Positions 1 to 8,891 of a stretch of DNA of 64,000 bases are shown here, piece after piece. Made by a program: the position numbers and the translations under genes. The DNA comes from Pseudomonadota bacterium (GTDB taxonomy: Bacteria > Pseudomonadota > Gammaproteobacteria > Burkholderiales > Burkholderiaceae_C). The notes below the pieces were generated by a model. That model made no database searches and was not told the DNA's origin. It was given only the letters and a program-made list of their open reading frames with translations. Positions within the stretch are counted from its first letter, which is position 1; every line of letters begins with the position of its first letter. Location of the stretch: NCBI GenBank assembly GCA_021783695.1, contig JAJXTO010000006.1, positions 1-64,000 of the forward strand, in the 5' to 3' direction.

Positions 1-938
1 GGGAGCTCATCGAGAAAAAGGACGTTATGCGTCGCCAATGAAATTTCGCCGGGCCGGATGGTGCCCGCACCGCCGCCCACCAGCGCCACTGCCGACGCGG
101 TGTGGTGCGGGCTACGCATGAAGCGCTGCCCCCATTGCGCCGGATCGAATCGGCCGACGAGACTGAGCACCGTCGCGCTCTCCAGCGCCTGCGCACGGGT
201 CAGCGGCGGCAGCAGGCTGACAAACCGCTGTGCCAGCATGGACTTGCCACTGCCCGGCGGCCCGACCATCAGAACGTGATGCCCGCCGGCCGCCGCGATT
301 TCAAGTGCGCGCTTGGCCGCGCTGTGACCGCGCACCTCGGCCATGTCTGGCCCGGCGGCGTGTGTCGGCCCGGCGGCGGCTGCGGTCACCCGTTGCGCCG
401 CGCCATCCTGTTCCAGCAGATAGGCCACCACCTGCTGGAGATCGCGCGCGCCCAGCACCGCGGCCGCCTGCGCCAGCGCCGCTTCCTCGGCGCTCGCCAG
501 GGGCAGCACCAGGCGGTGTTCGGTCTGCGCCAGCGGCGATGGCGGTGCCAGCGCGCACGCCATCGCCAGCGCGCCGCGCGTGGGGCGCAGTTCACCCGTC
601 AGCGACAGCTCACCGGCAAATGTATGGCCCAGCAGACGCTGCGGCGGAATCAGTCCCTGCGCGGCCAACAGGCCGATGGCGATGGGCAGGTCGAAGCGCC
701 CGGATTCCTTGGGCAGATCGGCCGGGGCCAGGTTGACGACGATGCGCTTGTTCGCCGGAAACCCCATCCCGCTGTTGATGAGCGCGCTGCGCACGCGGTC
801 GCGCGCCTCGCGCACCTCGGCCTCGGGCAGGCCGACGATGGTGAAGCCAGGCAGGCCGGGCGAGAGATGCACCTCCACCGTGACCGGCGGCGCCTCCATG
901 CCCAGCAGTGCCCGGCTGGCGACTTGCGCCAGCGACAT
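1..938 (-). CDS. comM: YifB/ComM family Mg-chelatase-like AAA+ ATPase (3' part beyond window edge)
   Basis: The first 312 codons of a YifB/ComM protein are present; the gene runs off the left edge. The N-terminus (MSLAQVASRALLGMEAPPV) is the standard start of the family. A ChlI-like fold follows, then Walker A (GPPGSGKS) at about residue 230 and a Walker B-type LFLDEL stretch at the edge. Family knowledge: ComM is a hexameric helicase that promotes branch migration during natural transformation; YifB homologues are widespread. It lies 20 bp downstream of ubiK on the same strand and may be co-transcribed. No defect is visible in the part seen. Confidence 0.93.
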   Translation of the reverse strand, partial: MSLAQVASRALLGMEAPPVTVEVHLSPGLPGFTIVGLPEAEVREARDRVRSALINSGMGFPANKRIVVNLAPADLPKESGRFDLPIAIGLLAAQGLIPPQRLLGHTFAGELSLTGELRPTRGALAMACALAPPSPLAQTEHRLVLPLASAEEAALAQAAAVLGARDLQQVVAYLLEQDGAAQRVTAAAAGPTHAAGPDMAEVRGHSAAKRALEIAAAGGHHVLMVGPPGSGKSMLAQRFVSLLPPLTRAQALESATVLSLVGRFDPAQWGQRFMRSPHHTASAVALVGGGAGTIRPGEISLATHNVLFLDEL

Positions 939-958
939 GGGCTAACGCGCAGCGCGGC

Positions 959-1249
959 TCAGCGCCAGGCGTCTTCGGGCGACGACGCGCTGGCGTCCGG
1001 GGCGCCAGCGTCCAGCCGCGCCTGCAGCTCGCGCACCTGGGCTTCGAGGGTATCGATCTGCTGCCGGGCAGCCAACAGCATGCGCTGAGTGGCGTCGAAC
1101 TCGTCGCGCGTGACCAGATCGAGCCGTCCCGCTGCGGAATGCGCCAGGGCCCGCAAATTGCGCTGCGCATCATGCAGCGGCGACCGCTCGATCAGGCGAC
1201 CAATCTGGTCGAAAAACGCGGTGTTGCGCTGGCGAAAGCTGTCATTCAT
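959..1249 (-). CDS. ubiK: UbiK/YqiC-family ubiquinone biosynthesis accessory factor (BMFP domain)
   Basis: A 96-residue protein with the BMFP/YqiC pattern: an amphipathic N-terminal helix (FFDQIGRLIERSPLHDAQRN) followed by a coiled coil around residues 50-80 (AARQQIDTLEAQVRELQARL). Family knowledge: UbiK binds UbiJ and membranes and is needed for efficient aerobic ubiquinone synthesis. I chose the ATG at 1249 because GGGAG lies 8 nt upstream; the in-frame ATG at 1270 would place that ribosome binding site inside the gene. The C-terminal tail is Ala/Ser/Asp-rich and probably disordered. Confidence 0.85.
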   Translation of the reverse strand: MNDSFRQRNTAFFDQIGRLIERSPLHDAQRNLRALAHSAAGRLDLVTRDEFDATQRMLLAARQQIDTLEAQVRELQARLDAGAPDASASSPEDAWR

Positions 1250-1268
1250 GGCGGGACTCCCAAAAAAC

Positions 1269-1290
1269 ATTGGTCACTATTGTGACCGAT
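1269..1290. promoter_or_regulatory. Inverted repeat upstream of ubiK
   Basis: GGTCAC-TATT-GTGACC is a perfect 6-bp palindrome with a 4-nt centre, extended by AT/AT at the outer ends. It lies 20 bp upstream of the ubiK start and about 80 bp before the first NtrC-like site, so it could be an operator for ubiK. The regulator is unknown to me. Confidence 0.35.
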
Positions 1291-1370
1291 TTCCATCGCT
1301 GTCGACGCGGCAGGCATTTGCGTTCTTGCGCGTTGCCAAACCATGGCGCGATGACCAACCTGCAAGACAA

Positions 1371-1387
1371 CGCACTCAAAGCGTGCG
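1371..1387. promoter_or_regulatory. Putative distal NtrC-binding site
   Basis: CGCACT-CAAAG-CGTGCG fits the NtrC core GCAC-N7-GTGC. It lies 44 bp (about four helical turns) upstream of a second such site and roughly 110 bp before the -24/-12 promoter, a normal enhancer position. Motif match and spacing are seen; binding is inferred. Confidence 0.6.
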
Positions 1388-1414
1388 CATGGACGCCGTG
1401 GGCTGGGATTCGGC

Positions 1415-1431
1415 CGCACCAAACGAGTGCA
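1415..1431. promoter_or_regulatory. Putative proximal NtrC-binding site
   Basis: CGCACC-AAACG-AGTGCA matches the NtrC consensus TGCACC-N5-GGTGCA at 10 of 12 positions. It is centred about 80 bp upstream of the sigma-54 promoter of the porin-glnK-amtB unit. Confidence 0.65.
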
Positions 1432-1494
1432 TATCGATCCTCTCCAAACCGTGTCGTGCAAATGGTAGCGATGTGACAAAGCGTCTCACAGCCC

Positions 1495-1510
1495 TGGCAC
1501 GAAAGCTGCA
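1495..1510 (+). promoter_or_regulatory. Sigma-54 (RpoN) promoter
   Basis: TGGCACGAAAGCTGCA matches TGGCACG-N4-TTGCW with one mismatch and has the invariant GG (1496-1497) and GC (1508-1509) at the correct spacing. Transcription would start near 1521, about 50 nt before the porin gene. Together with the two NtrC-like sites, it predicts induction under nitrogen limitation. Confidence 0.85.
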
Positions 1511-1571
1511 GATGCTCTCCGGCATTTGATGGAGGGCGTCTTGCCCGGTTGCACTCACAGGAGAAACTTGG

Positions 1572-3076
<1,505 letters not shown>

Positions 3077-3103
3077 ACACCGCCCTCCCAGAAAGGTCTT
3101 GAC

Positions 3104-4504
3104 ATGAAAAAATTTCTCGCCTCCGTTGCGCTCGCCCTGGTCGCACTGACCACGGCAGCGCCCGTCTGGGCCCAGGTGGCCAGCGCTCCGGCCTCGACTT
3201 CGGCCCCTGCCGCTGCGCCCGCCGCCGCACCGGCGCCCGCTCCTGCTGCAACGCCGGCCGCTGCGCCTGCCGCCCCCAATCCTGCGGCCTTCATCAACTC
3301 CGGCGACAACGCCTGGATGCTGACCTCGACAGCCCTGGTGCTGATGATGACCATTCCCGGTCTGGCGCTGTTTTACGGCGGCATGGTGCGCAAGAAGAAT
3401 GTGCTGGCCACGCTGATGCAGAGCTTCGCCATCACCTGTCTGGTGACGGTGCTGTGGATGATCATCGGCTACAGCCTCGCCTTCACGCCGGGCAACGGGT
3501 TCATCGGCGGATTGAGTCGGTTTTTCCTGGGCGGCATGGGGCTGGACGCCGCCAACCCGCTGGCACCGACCATTCCTGAATCGACCTATATGACCTTCCA
3601 GATGACCTTCGCCATCATCACCCCGGCGCTGATCGTTGGATCGTTCGCGGACCGCATGAAGTTCTCGGCCCTGCTGTGGTTCATGGGTATCTGGCTGCTG
3701 GCCGTGTACGCCCCGATCGCCCACATGGTGTGGGGCCCCGGCGGCTTCCTCGGCGGCGACGGCGTGCTCGACTATGCCGGCGGCACCGTGGTGCACATCA
3801 ACGCCGGTGTCGCGGGCCTGGTGGCTGCGCTGGTCATGGGCAAGCGTGTGGGCTACGGCAAGGAAGCCATGCCGCCGCACAACCTGGTGTTGACCATGAT
3901 CGGCGCCTCGCTGCTGTGGGTGGGCTGGTTCGGCTTCAACGCCGGTTCCGCCGTGGCCGCGAGCGACCGTGCCGGCATGGCCATGGCCGCCACGCAGATC
4001 GCCACCGCCGCCGCTGCCCTGGGCTGGATGTTCGCCGAGTGGATCGCTCGCGGCAAACCCACCATCCTGGGCATCACCTCCGGCGCGGTTGCGGGTCTGG
4101 TGGCCATCACCCCGGCGTCCGGCTTCGTCGGCCCGAGCGGCGCGCTGGCCATCGGCCTGATCGCTGGCGTGGTGTGTTTCTGGACTGCGGTCTACATGAA
4201 GGAAATGATCGGCTATGACGACTCGCTCGACGCCTTCGGCGTGCATGCCATCGGCGGCATCGTCGGTGCCATGCTGACCGGCGTGTTCGCGGTCAAGGCC
4301 ATCGGCGGCACTGCCGGCGCCCTGGAGGGCAATATGTCCCAGATCCTGATCCAGGCCAAGGGAGTGGGCTTCACCATCGTCTACGACGCCATCGTCACCT
4401 TTGTCATCCTCAAGGTGATCGACATGGTCATCGGCCTGCGCGTCACCGAAGAGCAGGAACGTGAAGGTCTGGACATCAGCCTGCACGGCGAGCAAGTGTT
4501 GTAA
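3104..4504 (+). CDS. amtB: Ammonium transporter AmtB
   Basis: This 466-residue protein has a cleavable signal peptide (ends VWAQ, about residue 24), a low-complexity Ala/Pro segment (about 28-65), then an 11-helix Amt core beginning NSGDNAWMLTSTALVLMMT. Family features are visible: ALFYGGMVRKKN, the D(Y)AGGTVVHINAG region with the first pore His, and the DAFGVHAIGGIVG region with the second. The C-terminal tail (LRVTEEQEREGLDISLHGE) is the GlnK-responsive region. It follows glnK by 27 bp. A long Ala/Pro insert after the signal peptide is common in betaproteobacterial AmtB. Confidence 0.96.
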   Translation: MKKFLASVALALVALTTAAPVWAQVASAPASTSAPAAAPAAAPAPAPAATPAAAPAAPNPAAFINSGDNAWMLTSTALVLMMTIPGLALFYGGMVRKKNVLATLMQSFAITCLVTVLWMIIGYSLAFTPGNGFIGGLSRFFLGGMGLDAANPLAPTIPESTYMTFQMTFAIITPALIVGSFADRMKFSALLWFMGIWLLAVYAPIAHMVWGPGGFLGGDGVLDYAGGTVVHINAGVAGLVAALVMGKRVGYGKEAMPPHNLVLTMIGASLLWVGWFGFNAGSAVAASDRAGMAMAATQIATAAAALGWMFAEWIARGKPTILGITSGAVAGLVAITPASGFVGPSGALAIGLIAGVVCFWTAVYMKEMIGYDDSLDAFGVHAIGGIVGAMLTGVFAVKAIGGTAGALEGNMSQILIQAKGVGFTIVYDAIVTFVILKVIDMVIGLRVTEEQEREGLDISLHGEQVL

Positions 4505-4523
4505 CGGGTTTTTTCCTCCGGAC

Positions 4524-4551
4524 GGTTTGGCGGCGACGCTGTCGCCAAACC
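4524..4551. repeat. Inverted repeat downstream of amtB
   Basis: A perfect 9-bp inverted repeat, GGTTTGGCG/CGCCAAACC with a 10-nt loop, lies 20 nt after the amtB stop. It has no U-tract but precedes a canonical terminator and could stabilise the 3' end. Confidence 0.5.
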
Positions 4552-4586
4552 AGAAGGCGTCTCCTCATCCCTGCCCGGGATGTTCC

Positions 4587-4612
4587 AACCGCCCCGATGG
4601 GGCGGTTTTTTT
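4587..4612 (+). terminator. Rho-independent terminator of the porin-glnK-amtB unit
   Basis: Stem AACCGCCCC/GGGGCGGTT with a GAT loop is followed by a run of T. It is a strong intrinsic terminator between amtB and the next gene. Confidence 0.9.
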
Positions 4613-4681
4613 GCTGTGCGCGGAATAAACCGCGGGCGCGGGCGTCTATGGCAGGTCACCCACCCCAACCGGAGCCACGAG

Positions 4682-5137
4682 ATGAACCCAGTGCAACGCT
4701 TTACCCCCACCCTGACCGCCGCCTTCGTGCTGGCTGCCGTGTTCGCCACACAATCCGCCCGCGCTGAATCGATGACCGATGCCGCACGCGCCCACATTGA
4801 GGCGGTTGCCTCAGGGAACGTCGATGTCATCACCGCAAGCTACGGCCCGGACGCCGTGCTCGAATGGGTCGGCGGCCCACTCGACGGCCGCTACGCCGCG
4901 CCGGACGCCATCAAAACCGTCTGGACCAAGTTCGCAAAAGCCAATGGCCCGCTCATGGCAGATATTGACCATCTGCAGGAAGCCGCCAATCCCAAGGGCG
5001 CCACCGTGACTGCCGATGTGGTGTTCAAGGGAAAAGCCGCCATTCCGGTGCGCTATGTGCTCACCTACCGCGACGGCAAGCTGGTCGATGAAATCTGGCA
5101 GATCGCCCCCAAGCTGGCGAGCAAAGGCGGATACTGA
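4682..5137 (+). CDS. Secreted SnoaL/NTF2-like small protein
   Basis: The 151-residue product has a signal peptide (about residues 1-27, ending SARAE). The mature part looks like an NTF2/SnoaL-type fold: an N-terminal helix (MTDAARAHIEAVASGNVDVITASYGPD), VLEWVGGPLDGRYAAPDAIKTVWTKF, then strands ending VRYVLTYRDGKLVDEIWQI. This pattern is typical of nuclear transport factor 2-like proteins of unknown substrate. It sits directly upstream of an ECF sigma/anti-sigma pair (40 bp gap), so it may be part of that unit, probably as a periplasmic protein. I cannot assign a reaction. Confidence 0.7.
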   Translation: MNPVQRFTPTLTAAFVLAAVFATQSARAESMTDAARAHIEAVASGNVDVITASYGPDAVLEWVGGPLDGRYAAPDAIKTVWTKFAKANGPLMADIDHLQEAANPKGATVTADVVFKGKAAIPVRYVLTYRDGKLVDEIWQIAPKLASKGGY

Positions 5138-5177
5138 CCGCGCGCACGCATCGCCCACCCGCACGCCACGCCCCAAC

Positions 5178-5717
5178 ATGGCCGACCGCCACCAATTGCT
5201 GACCGAACAAATCCCGCATTTGCGGCGCTATGCCCGTGTGCTCCACGCAGGTCGTATGGCCGACGCCGACGATCTGGTGCAGGACACGCTGGAACGCGCC
5301 GTCAGCAAATGGGGCCTGTGGCGCGGGGTGGGCAGTGTCCGGCCCTGGCTGTTTTCCATCATGCACAACCTGTTCGTCGATCAATGCGCCTTGCGCAATG
5401 CGCAGGCCACGCAGGCCCTGGACGATCTGCCCGACGCCGCGCAGCCGGTGCAAGCGGCCACGCAGGAATTGCGGCTCGAAGCGCTCGATCTGCTGACCGC
5501 ACTGCAGGGACTGAGCGTCCCGCTGCGCGAAGTGCTGCTGCTGGTGGCGGTGGAAGGGCTCAGCTATGCCGAGACGGCCAAGACGCTGGGCGTACCCACC
5601 GGTACGGTGATGTCGCGCCTGTCGCGTGCCCGCAGCCAGCTCTGGCAACTCACCAGTGGAGAAGGCACGCCGCGTCCCGCCCTGCGCGTCATCGATGGCC
5701 AAAGGAGTGCGAGATGA
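5178..5717 (+). CDS. ECF RNA polymerase sigma factor
   Basis: 179 residues with sigma region 2 (LRRYARVLHAGRMADADDLVQDTLERAV...WLFSIMHNLFVD) and region 4 (LPLREVLLLVAVEGLSYAETAKTLGVPTGTVMSRLSRARSQL), the region 4 helix-turn-helix being canonical. Extracytoplasmic-function sigma factors direct polymerase to a small regulon, often including themselves. The stop overlaps the start of the anti-sigma gene (ATGA at 5714-5717), which points to translational coupling and partner stoichiometry. The signal sensed is unknown. Confidence 0.93.
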   Translation: MADRHQLLTEQIPHLRRYARVLHAGRMADADDLVQDTLERAVSKWGLWRGVGSVRPWLFSIMHNLFVDQCALRNAQATQALDDLPDAAQPVQAATQELRLEALDLLTALQGLSVPLREVLLLVAVEGLSYAETAKTLGVPTGTVMSRLSRARSQLWQLTSGEGTPRPALRVIDGQRSAR

Positions 5718-6574
5718 ATCCGCAACGCCCCGAACGCGACACTCTCATGGCCTACGCCGACGGCCAGCTCGACGCGGCGCGGCGCGCCGAAGTCGATCGC
5801 TACCTGGAGTACGAAGCGCAGCTCACACCAGGCGGCGAGCACGCATCCGCTGGCCAGCGCTCCACCGTGCGCGCCGAGTTGGCGGCGCTGCAGGCGCAGA
5901 ACATCGCGCTGCGCGAGGCGCTCGCTCCTGTGCTCGACGAGCCCGTTCCGGCGCGCCTGCTGCAGCATGCCGCGCCGTCTTCACGCCCCTGGGCACGCGC
6001 CGCAGCCGTGGCGCTGTGGATTGGCGTGGGCGCGGTGGCGGGCAGTCTGATCACTCGCGAGGCACAGCAGGGCGACCCCGTGGCGATGGCGCAGAACGAA
6101 GGCATGCAGCACTTCGTGCAGCAGGCCGAACTCGCCTGGGCGGTCTACACCCCGGATGCGCGCCGCCCGGTGGAAGTGCGCGAGGGCAGCGATCTGACCA
6201 CCTGGCTGTCGCGCCGTTTGCAGCGCCCCATCGTCGCCCCCGACGCCCTGCCTGGCGGTCTTGTTCTCATGGGTGGTCGCCTGCTTCCGGGCATGCCGGG
6301 CAAACCCGCAGCACAGCTCATGTACCAGGACGCGCAGGGCCACCGTGTCACCGTCTATCTGCGCGGCATGGCCAAACCCACCGCAGAATCCGCATTCCGC
6401 ATCGTCACCGGCAAGCAGTCCTCCACTTTCTACTGGGTGGATCGCCAATGGGGCTACGCACTGACGGGCGACCTGCCCCGCGCGCAGTTGCTCGATGCTG
6501 CACGCGCGCTATATCAACGCTACACCGCCGATCCGCCGCAGCCTCCAGCCAAATCCGCCGCCCCGCTGGCCTGA
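5714..6574 (+). CDS. Transmembrane anti-sigma factor
   Basis: 286 residues. The N-terminal segment (DTLMAYADGQLDAARRAEVDRYLEYEAQL) resembles the helical sigma-binding region of anti-sigma factors; a single transmembrane segment (ARAAAVALWIGVGAVAGSLI) sits at about residues 95-115; the rest is periplasmic and includes WLSRRLQRPIVAPDAL and a later STFYWVDRQWGYALTG segment. This layout is typical of RsiW-like or FecR-like membrane regulators paired with an ECF sigma factor. No Cys/His zinc site is seen in the N-terminal region. The start overlaps the sigma gene by 4 nt. Confidence 0.85.
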   Translation: MNPQRPERDTLMAYADGQLDAARRAEVDRYLEYEAQLTPGGEHASAGQRSTVRAELAALQAQNIALREALAPVLDEPVPARLLQHAAPSSRPWARAAAVALWIGVGAVAGSLITREAQQGDPVAMAQNEGMQHFVQQAELAWAVYTPDARRPVEVREGSDLTTWLSRRLQRPIVAPDALPGGLVLMGGRLLPGMPGKPAAQLMYQDAQGHRVTVYLRGMAKPTAESAFRIVTGKQSSTFYWVDRQWGYALTGDLPRAQLLDAARALYQRYTADPPQPPAKSAAPLA

Positions 6575-6664
6575 GTCGGTGGCGCGCCACCTTTCATTTC
6601 CCACTCCCTGCAGACCGGCGCTTGCGCGTTGGCTTGCAGGATTTCCTTCCTCCTGGAGAACGAC

Positions 6665-7513
6665 ATGACCCATCGCATCACCCCACAGAAAACCGTCCAG
6701 TCCCCTGCCGCCGGAACCCCGGACACAGGCCGACGCGCCCTGCTGCGCACCGGCCTGCTCGGCGCGGGCCTGCTGCTGGCCTCGGGCACGCCGCTGGCCC
6801 TGGCGGAGAACGCCACCACCCTCAGGGTCTATGGCCCGGGCGGCCCGGCGCCGGCCATGCACGAAGCCGCCACGGCCTTCGAAAAAATCACTGGCATCCA
6901 GGTTGAAGTGACCGCTGGCCCGACGCCAAAGTGGATCGACGCAGCCCGGGCCAATGCCGACCTGATTTATTCCGGATCGGAAACCATGATGAGCGATTTC
7001 GTCACCGCCATGAACGGTCAGCTCGACAGCGCCGACGTCATCCCGCTCTACCTGCGGCCGCTTTCCATCCTGGTGCGTCCGGGCAACCCCAAGCACATCA
7101 CCGGTTTCAAGGATCTGCTCAAACCCGGCGTCAAGGTCTTGGTGGTCAACGGCGCCGGACAGAACGGCGTCTGGGAAGACGCCGCCGGCCGCCTGGGCGA
7201 CATCCGCACCGTGCGTGCCCTGCGCAAGAACATCGTCGCCTACCCCGGCAACAGCGCGCTGGCCCGCCAGGCCTGGATCGACCAGCCCGACATCGACGCC
7301 TGGCTGATCTGGAACATCTGGCAGGTCTCCAACCCCAAGCTGGCCGAGCAGGTCACGGTGGAAGAGCCTTACCGCATCTACCGCGACACCGGCATCGCCC
7401 CGACCCTGCGCGGCAAACAGCAGCCCGCCTCGCAGCAGTTCATCGCCTTTCTGCAAAGCCCGCAAGGCGCGGTGATCTTTCAACGCTGGGGCTGGATGAC
7501 CAACGGCGCCTGA
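6665..7513 (+). CDS. Tat-exported periplasmic substrate-binding protein (ModA-like)
   Basis: 282 residues. A twin-arginine signal (GRRALLRTG, Arg23-Arg24, followed by a hydrophobic stretch ending PLALA) leads into a type II periplasmic binding fold: TTLRVYGPGGPAPAMHEAATAFEKITGIQVEV, then SADVIPLYLRPLSILVRPGNP and the C-terminal FLQSPQGAVIFQRWGW motif of ModA/molybdate-tungstate-type proteins. No ABC permease or ATPase lies nearby. Its 90-bp distance from the anti-sigma gene suggests it could be a target or sensor of that module. The ligand is not evident; an oxyanion or a small metal complex is possible. Confidence 0.8.
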   Translation: MTHRITPQKTVQSPAAGTPDTGRRALLRTGLLGAGLLLASGTPLALAENATTLRVYGPGGPAPAMHEAATAFEKITGIQVEVTAGPTPKWIDAARANADLIYSGSETMMSDFVTAMNGQLDSADVIPLYLRPLSILVRPGNPKHITGFKDLLKPGVKVLVVNGAGQNGVWEDAAGRLGDIRTVRALRKNIVAYPGNSALARQAWIDQPDIDAWLIWNIWQVSNPKLAEQVTVEEPYRIYRDTGIAPTLRGKQQPASQQFIAFLQSPQGAVIFQRWGWMTNGA

Positions 7514-7594
7514 ACACGGGGCAGCCCCCCGCCCGAGCACAACATCGCGGGGTCTGCAAGAATCGGGGATGTCCATGCTTTCCCGAACAGAACA

Positions 7595-8887
7595 ATGATC
7601 CCGCATCTCATCACCTCCTCGGGCGATCCCGTCCTCGAACTCGAACAGCGCATTCTGGAAGCGCAGCCCTCCATCGAGCGCTGGTTCCGCCTCGAATGGA
7701 TGGAGCACACGCCGCCGTTCTACAGCTCGGTCGATCTGCGCAATGCCGGATTCAAGCTCGCGCCGGTGGACACCAATCTGTTTCCCGGCGGTTTCAACAA
7801 TCTCTCGCCGGAGATGATGCCGCTGGCGGTGCAGGCGGCGATGGCAGCAATCGAAAAAATCTGCCCCGAGGCCAAGAACCTGCTGGTCATTCCCGAGAAC
7901 CACACCCGCAACACCTTCTACCTGGAAAACGTCGCCACGCTCATGCGCACCTTCCGCCAGGCTGGGCTGAACGTGCGGCTGGGCTCGCTCGACGAGGCGG
8001 TCACCGAGCCCATGCACCTCAAGCTGCCCTCGGGCGGCGAGTTGGTGGTGGAGCCGCTGATCCGCAACAAGCTGCGCCTGGGTCTCAAGGACTTCGATCC
8101 CTGCACCATCCTGCTCAACAACGATCTGTCGGGCGGCATTCCGCCCATCCTGCAAGGCTTGCACGAGCAATACCTGCTGCCGCCGCTGCACGCCGGCTGG
8201 GCGGTGCGACGCAAGTCCAACCACTTCCACGCGTATGACGACGTGGCGAAAAAATTCGCCAAGCTCATCGGCGTCGATCCGTGGATGCTCAACCCCTACT
8301 TCACCAAGTGCGGCAAGGTCAACTTCCACGAGCGCCACGGCGAAGACTGCCTGGCCGATGCGGTGGACAGCGTGCTGGCCAAGGTGCGTAAAAAGTACAA
8401 GGAATACGGCATCCAGGAAAAGCCCTTTGTCATCGTCAAGGCCGACGCCGGCACCTACGGCATGGGCGTGATGACGGTGCGAGACCCCAGCGAAGTGAAA
8501 GATCTCAACCGCAAGACGCGCAACAAGATGAGCGTGGTCAAGGAGGGCATGGAAGTCAGCGAGGTGCTGATCCAGGAAGGCGTGCCCAGCGTCGAGCGCC
8601 TGCAGGAAGCGGTGTGCGAACCGGTGGTCTACATGATGGACCGCTATGTGGTTGGCGGCTTTTACCGCGTGCACGCCGACCGCGGGCCAGATGAAAACCT
8701 CAACGCGCCCGGCATGCATTTCGTGCCGCTGGCGTTCGAGGAACAGTTCAACGTCACCCACCCGGAGGCCGCCCCAGGCACCAACGGGCCGAACCGCTTT
8801 TACATGTACGGCGTGATCGCGCGGCTGGCGATGGTGGCCGCCAGCTATGAGCTGGAGCGCACCGACCCGGAAATCGATCTGGTGTGA
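7595..8887 (+). CDS. gshA: Glutamate-cysteine ligase, proteobacterial GshA type
   Basis: 430 residues matching the GshA family of betaproteobacteria, which differs from the E. coli enzyme. It contains LFPGGFNNLSPEMMPLA, IPENHTRNTFYLENVATL, NNDLSGGIPPIL and a glycine-rich VIVKADAGTYGMGVMTVRDP segment likely to bind ATP. It makes gamma-glutamylcysteine, the first step of glutathione synthesis in the cytoplasm. gshB follows 4 bp downstream, so the pair is surely co-transcribed. Confidence 0.93.
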   Translation: MIPHLITSSGDPVLELEQRILEAQPSIERWFRLEWMEHTPPFYSSVDLRNAGFKLAPVDTNLFPGGFNNLSPEMMPLAVQAAMAAIEKICPEAKNLLVIPENHTRNTFYLENVATLMRTFRQAGLNVRLGSLDEAVTEPMHLKLPSGGELVVEPLIRNKLRLGLKDFDPCTILLNNDLSGGIPPILQGLHEQYLLPPLHAGWAVRRKSNHFHAYDDVAKKFAKLIGVDPWMLNPYFTKCGKVNFHERHGEDCLADAVDSVLAKVRKKYKEYGIQEKPFVIVKADAGTYGMGVMTVRDPSEVKDLNRKTRNKMSVVKEGMEVSEVLIQEGVPSVERLQEAVCEPVVYMMDRYVVGGFYRVHADRGPDENLNAPGMHFVPLAFEEQFNVTHPEAAPGTNGPNRFYMYGVIARLAMVAASYELERTDPEIDLV

Positions 8888-8891
8888 CGCC

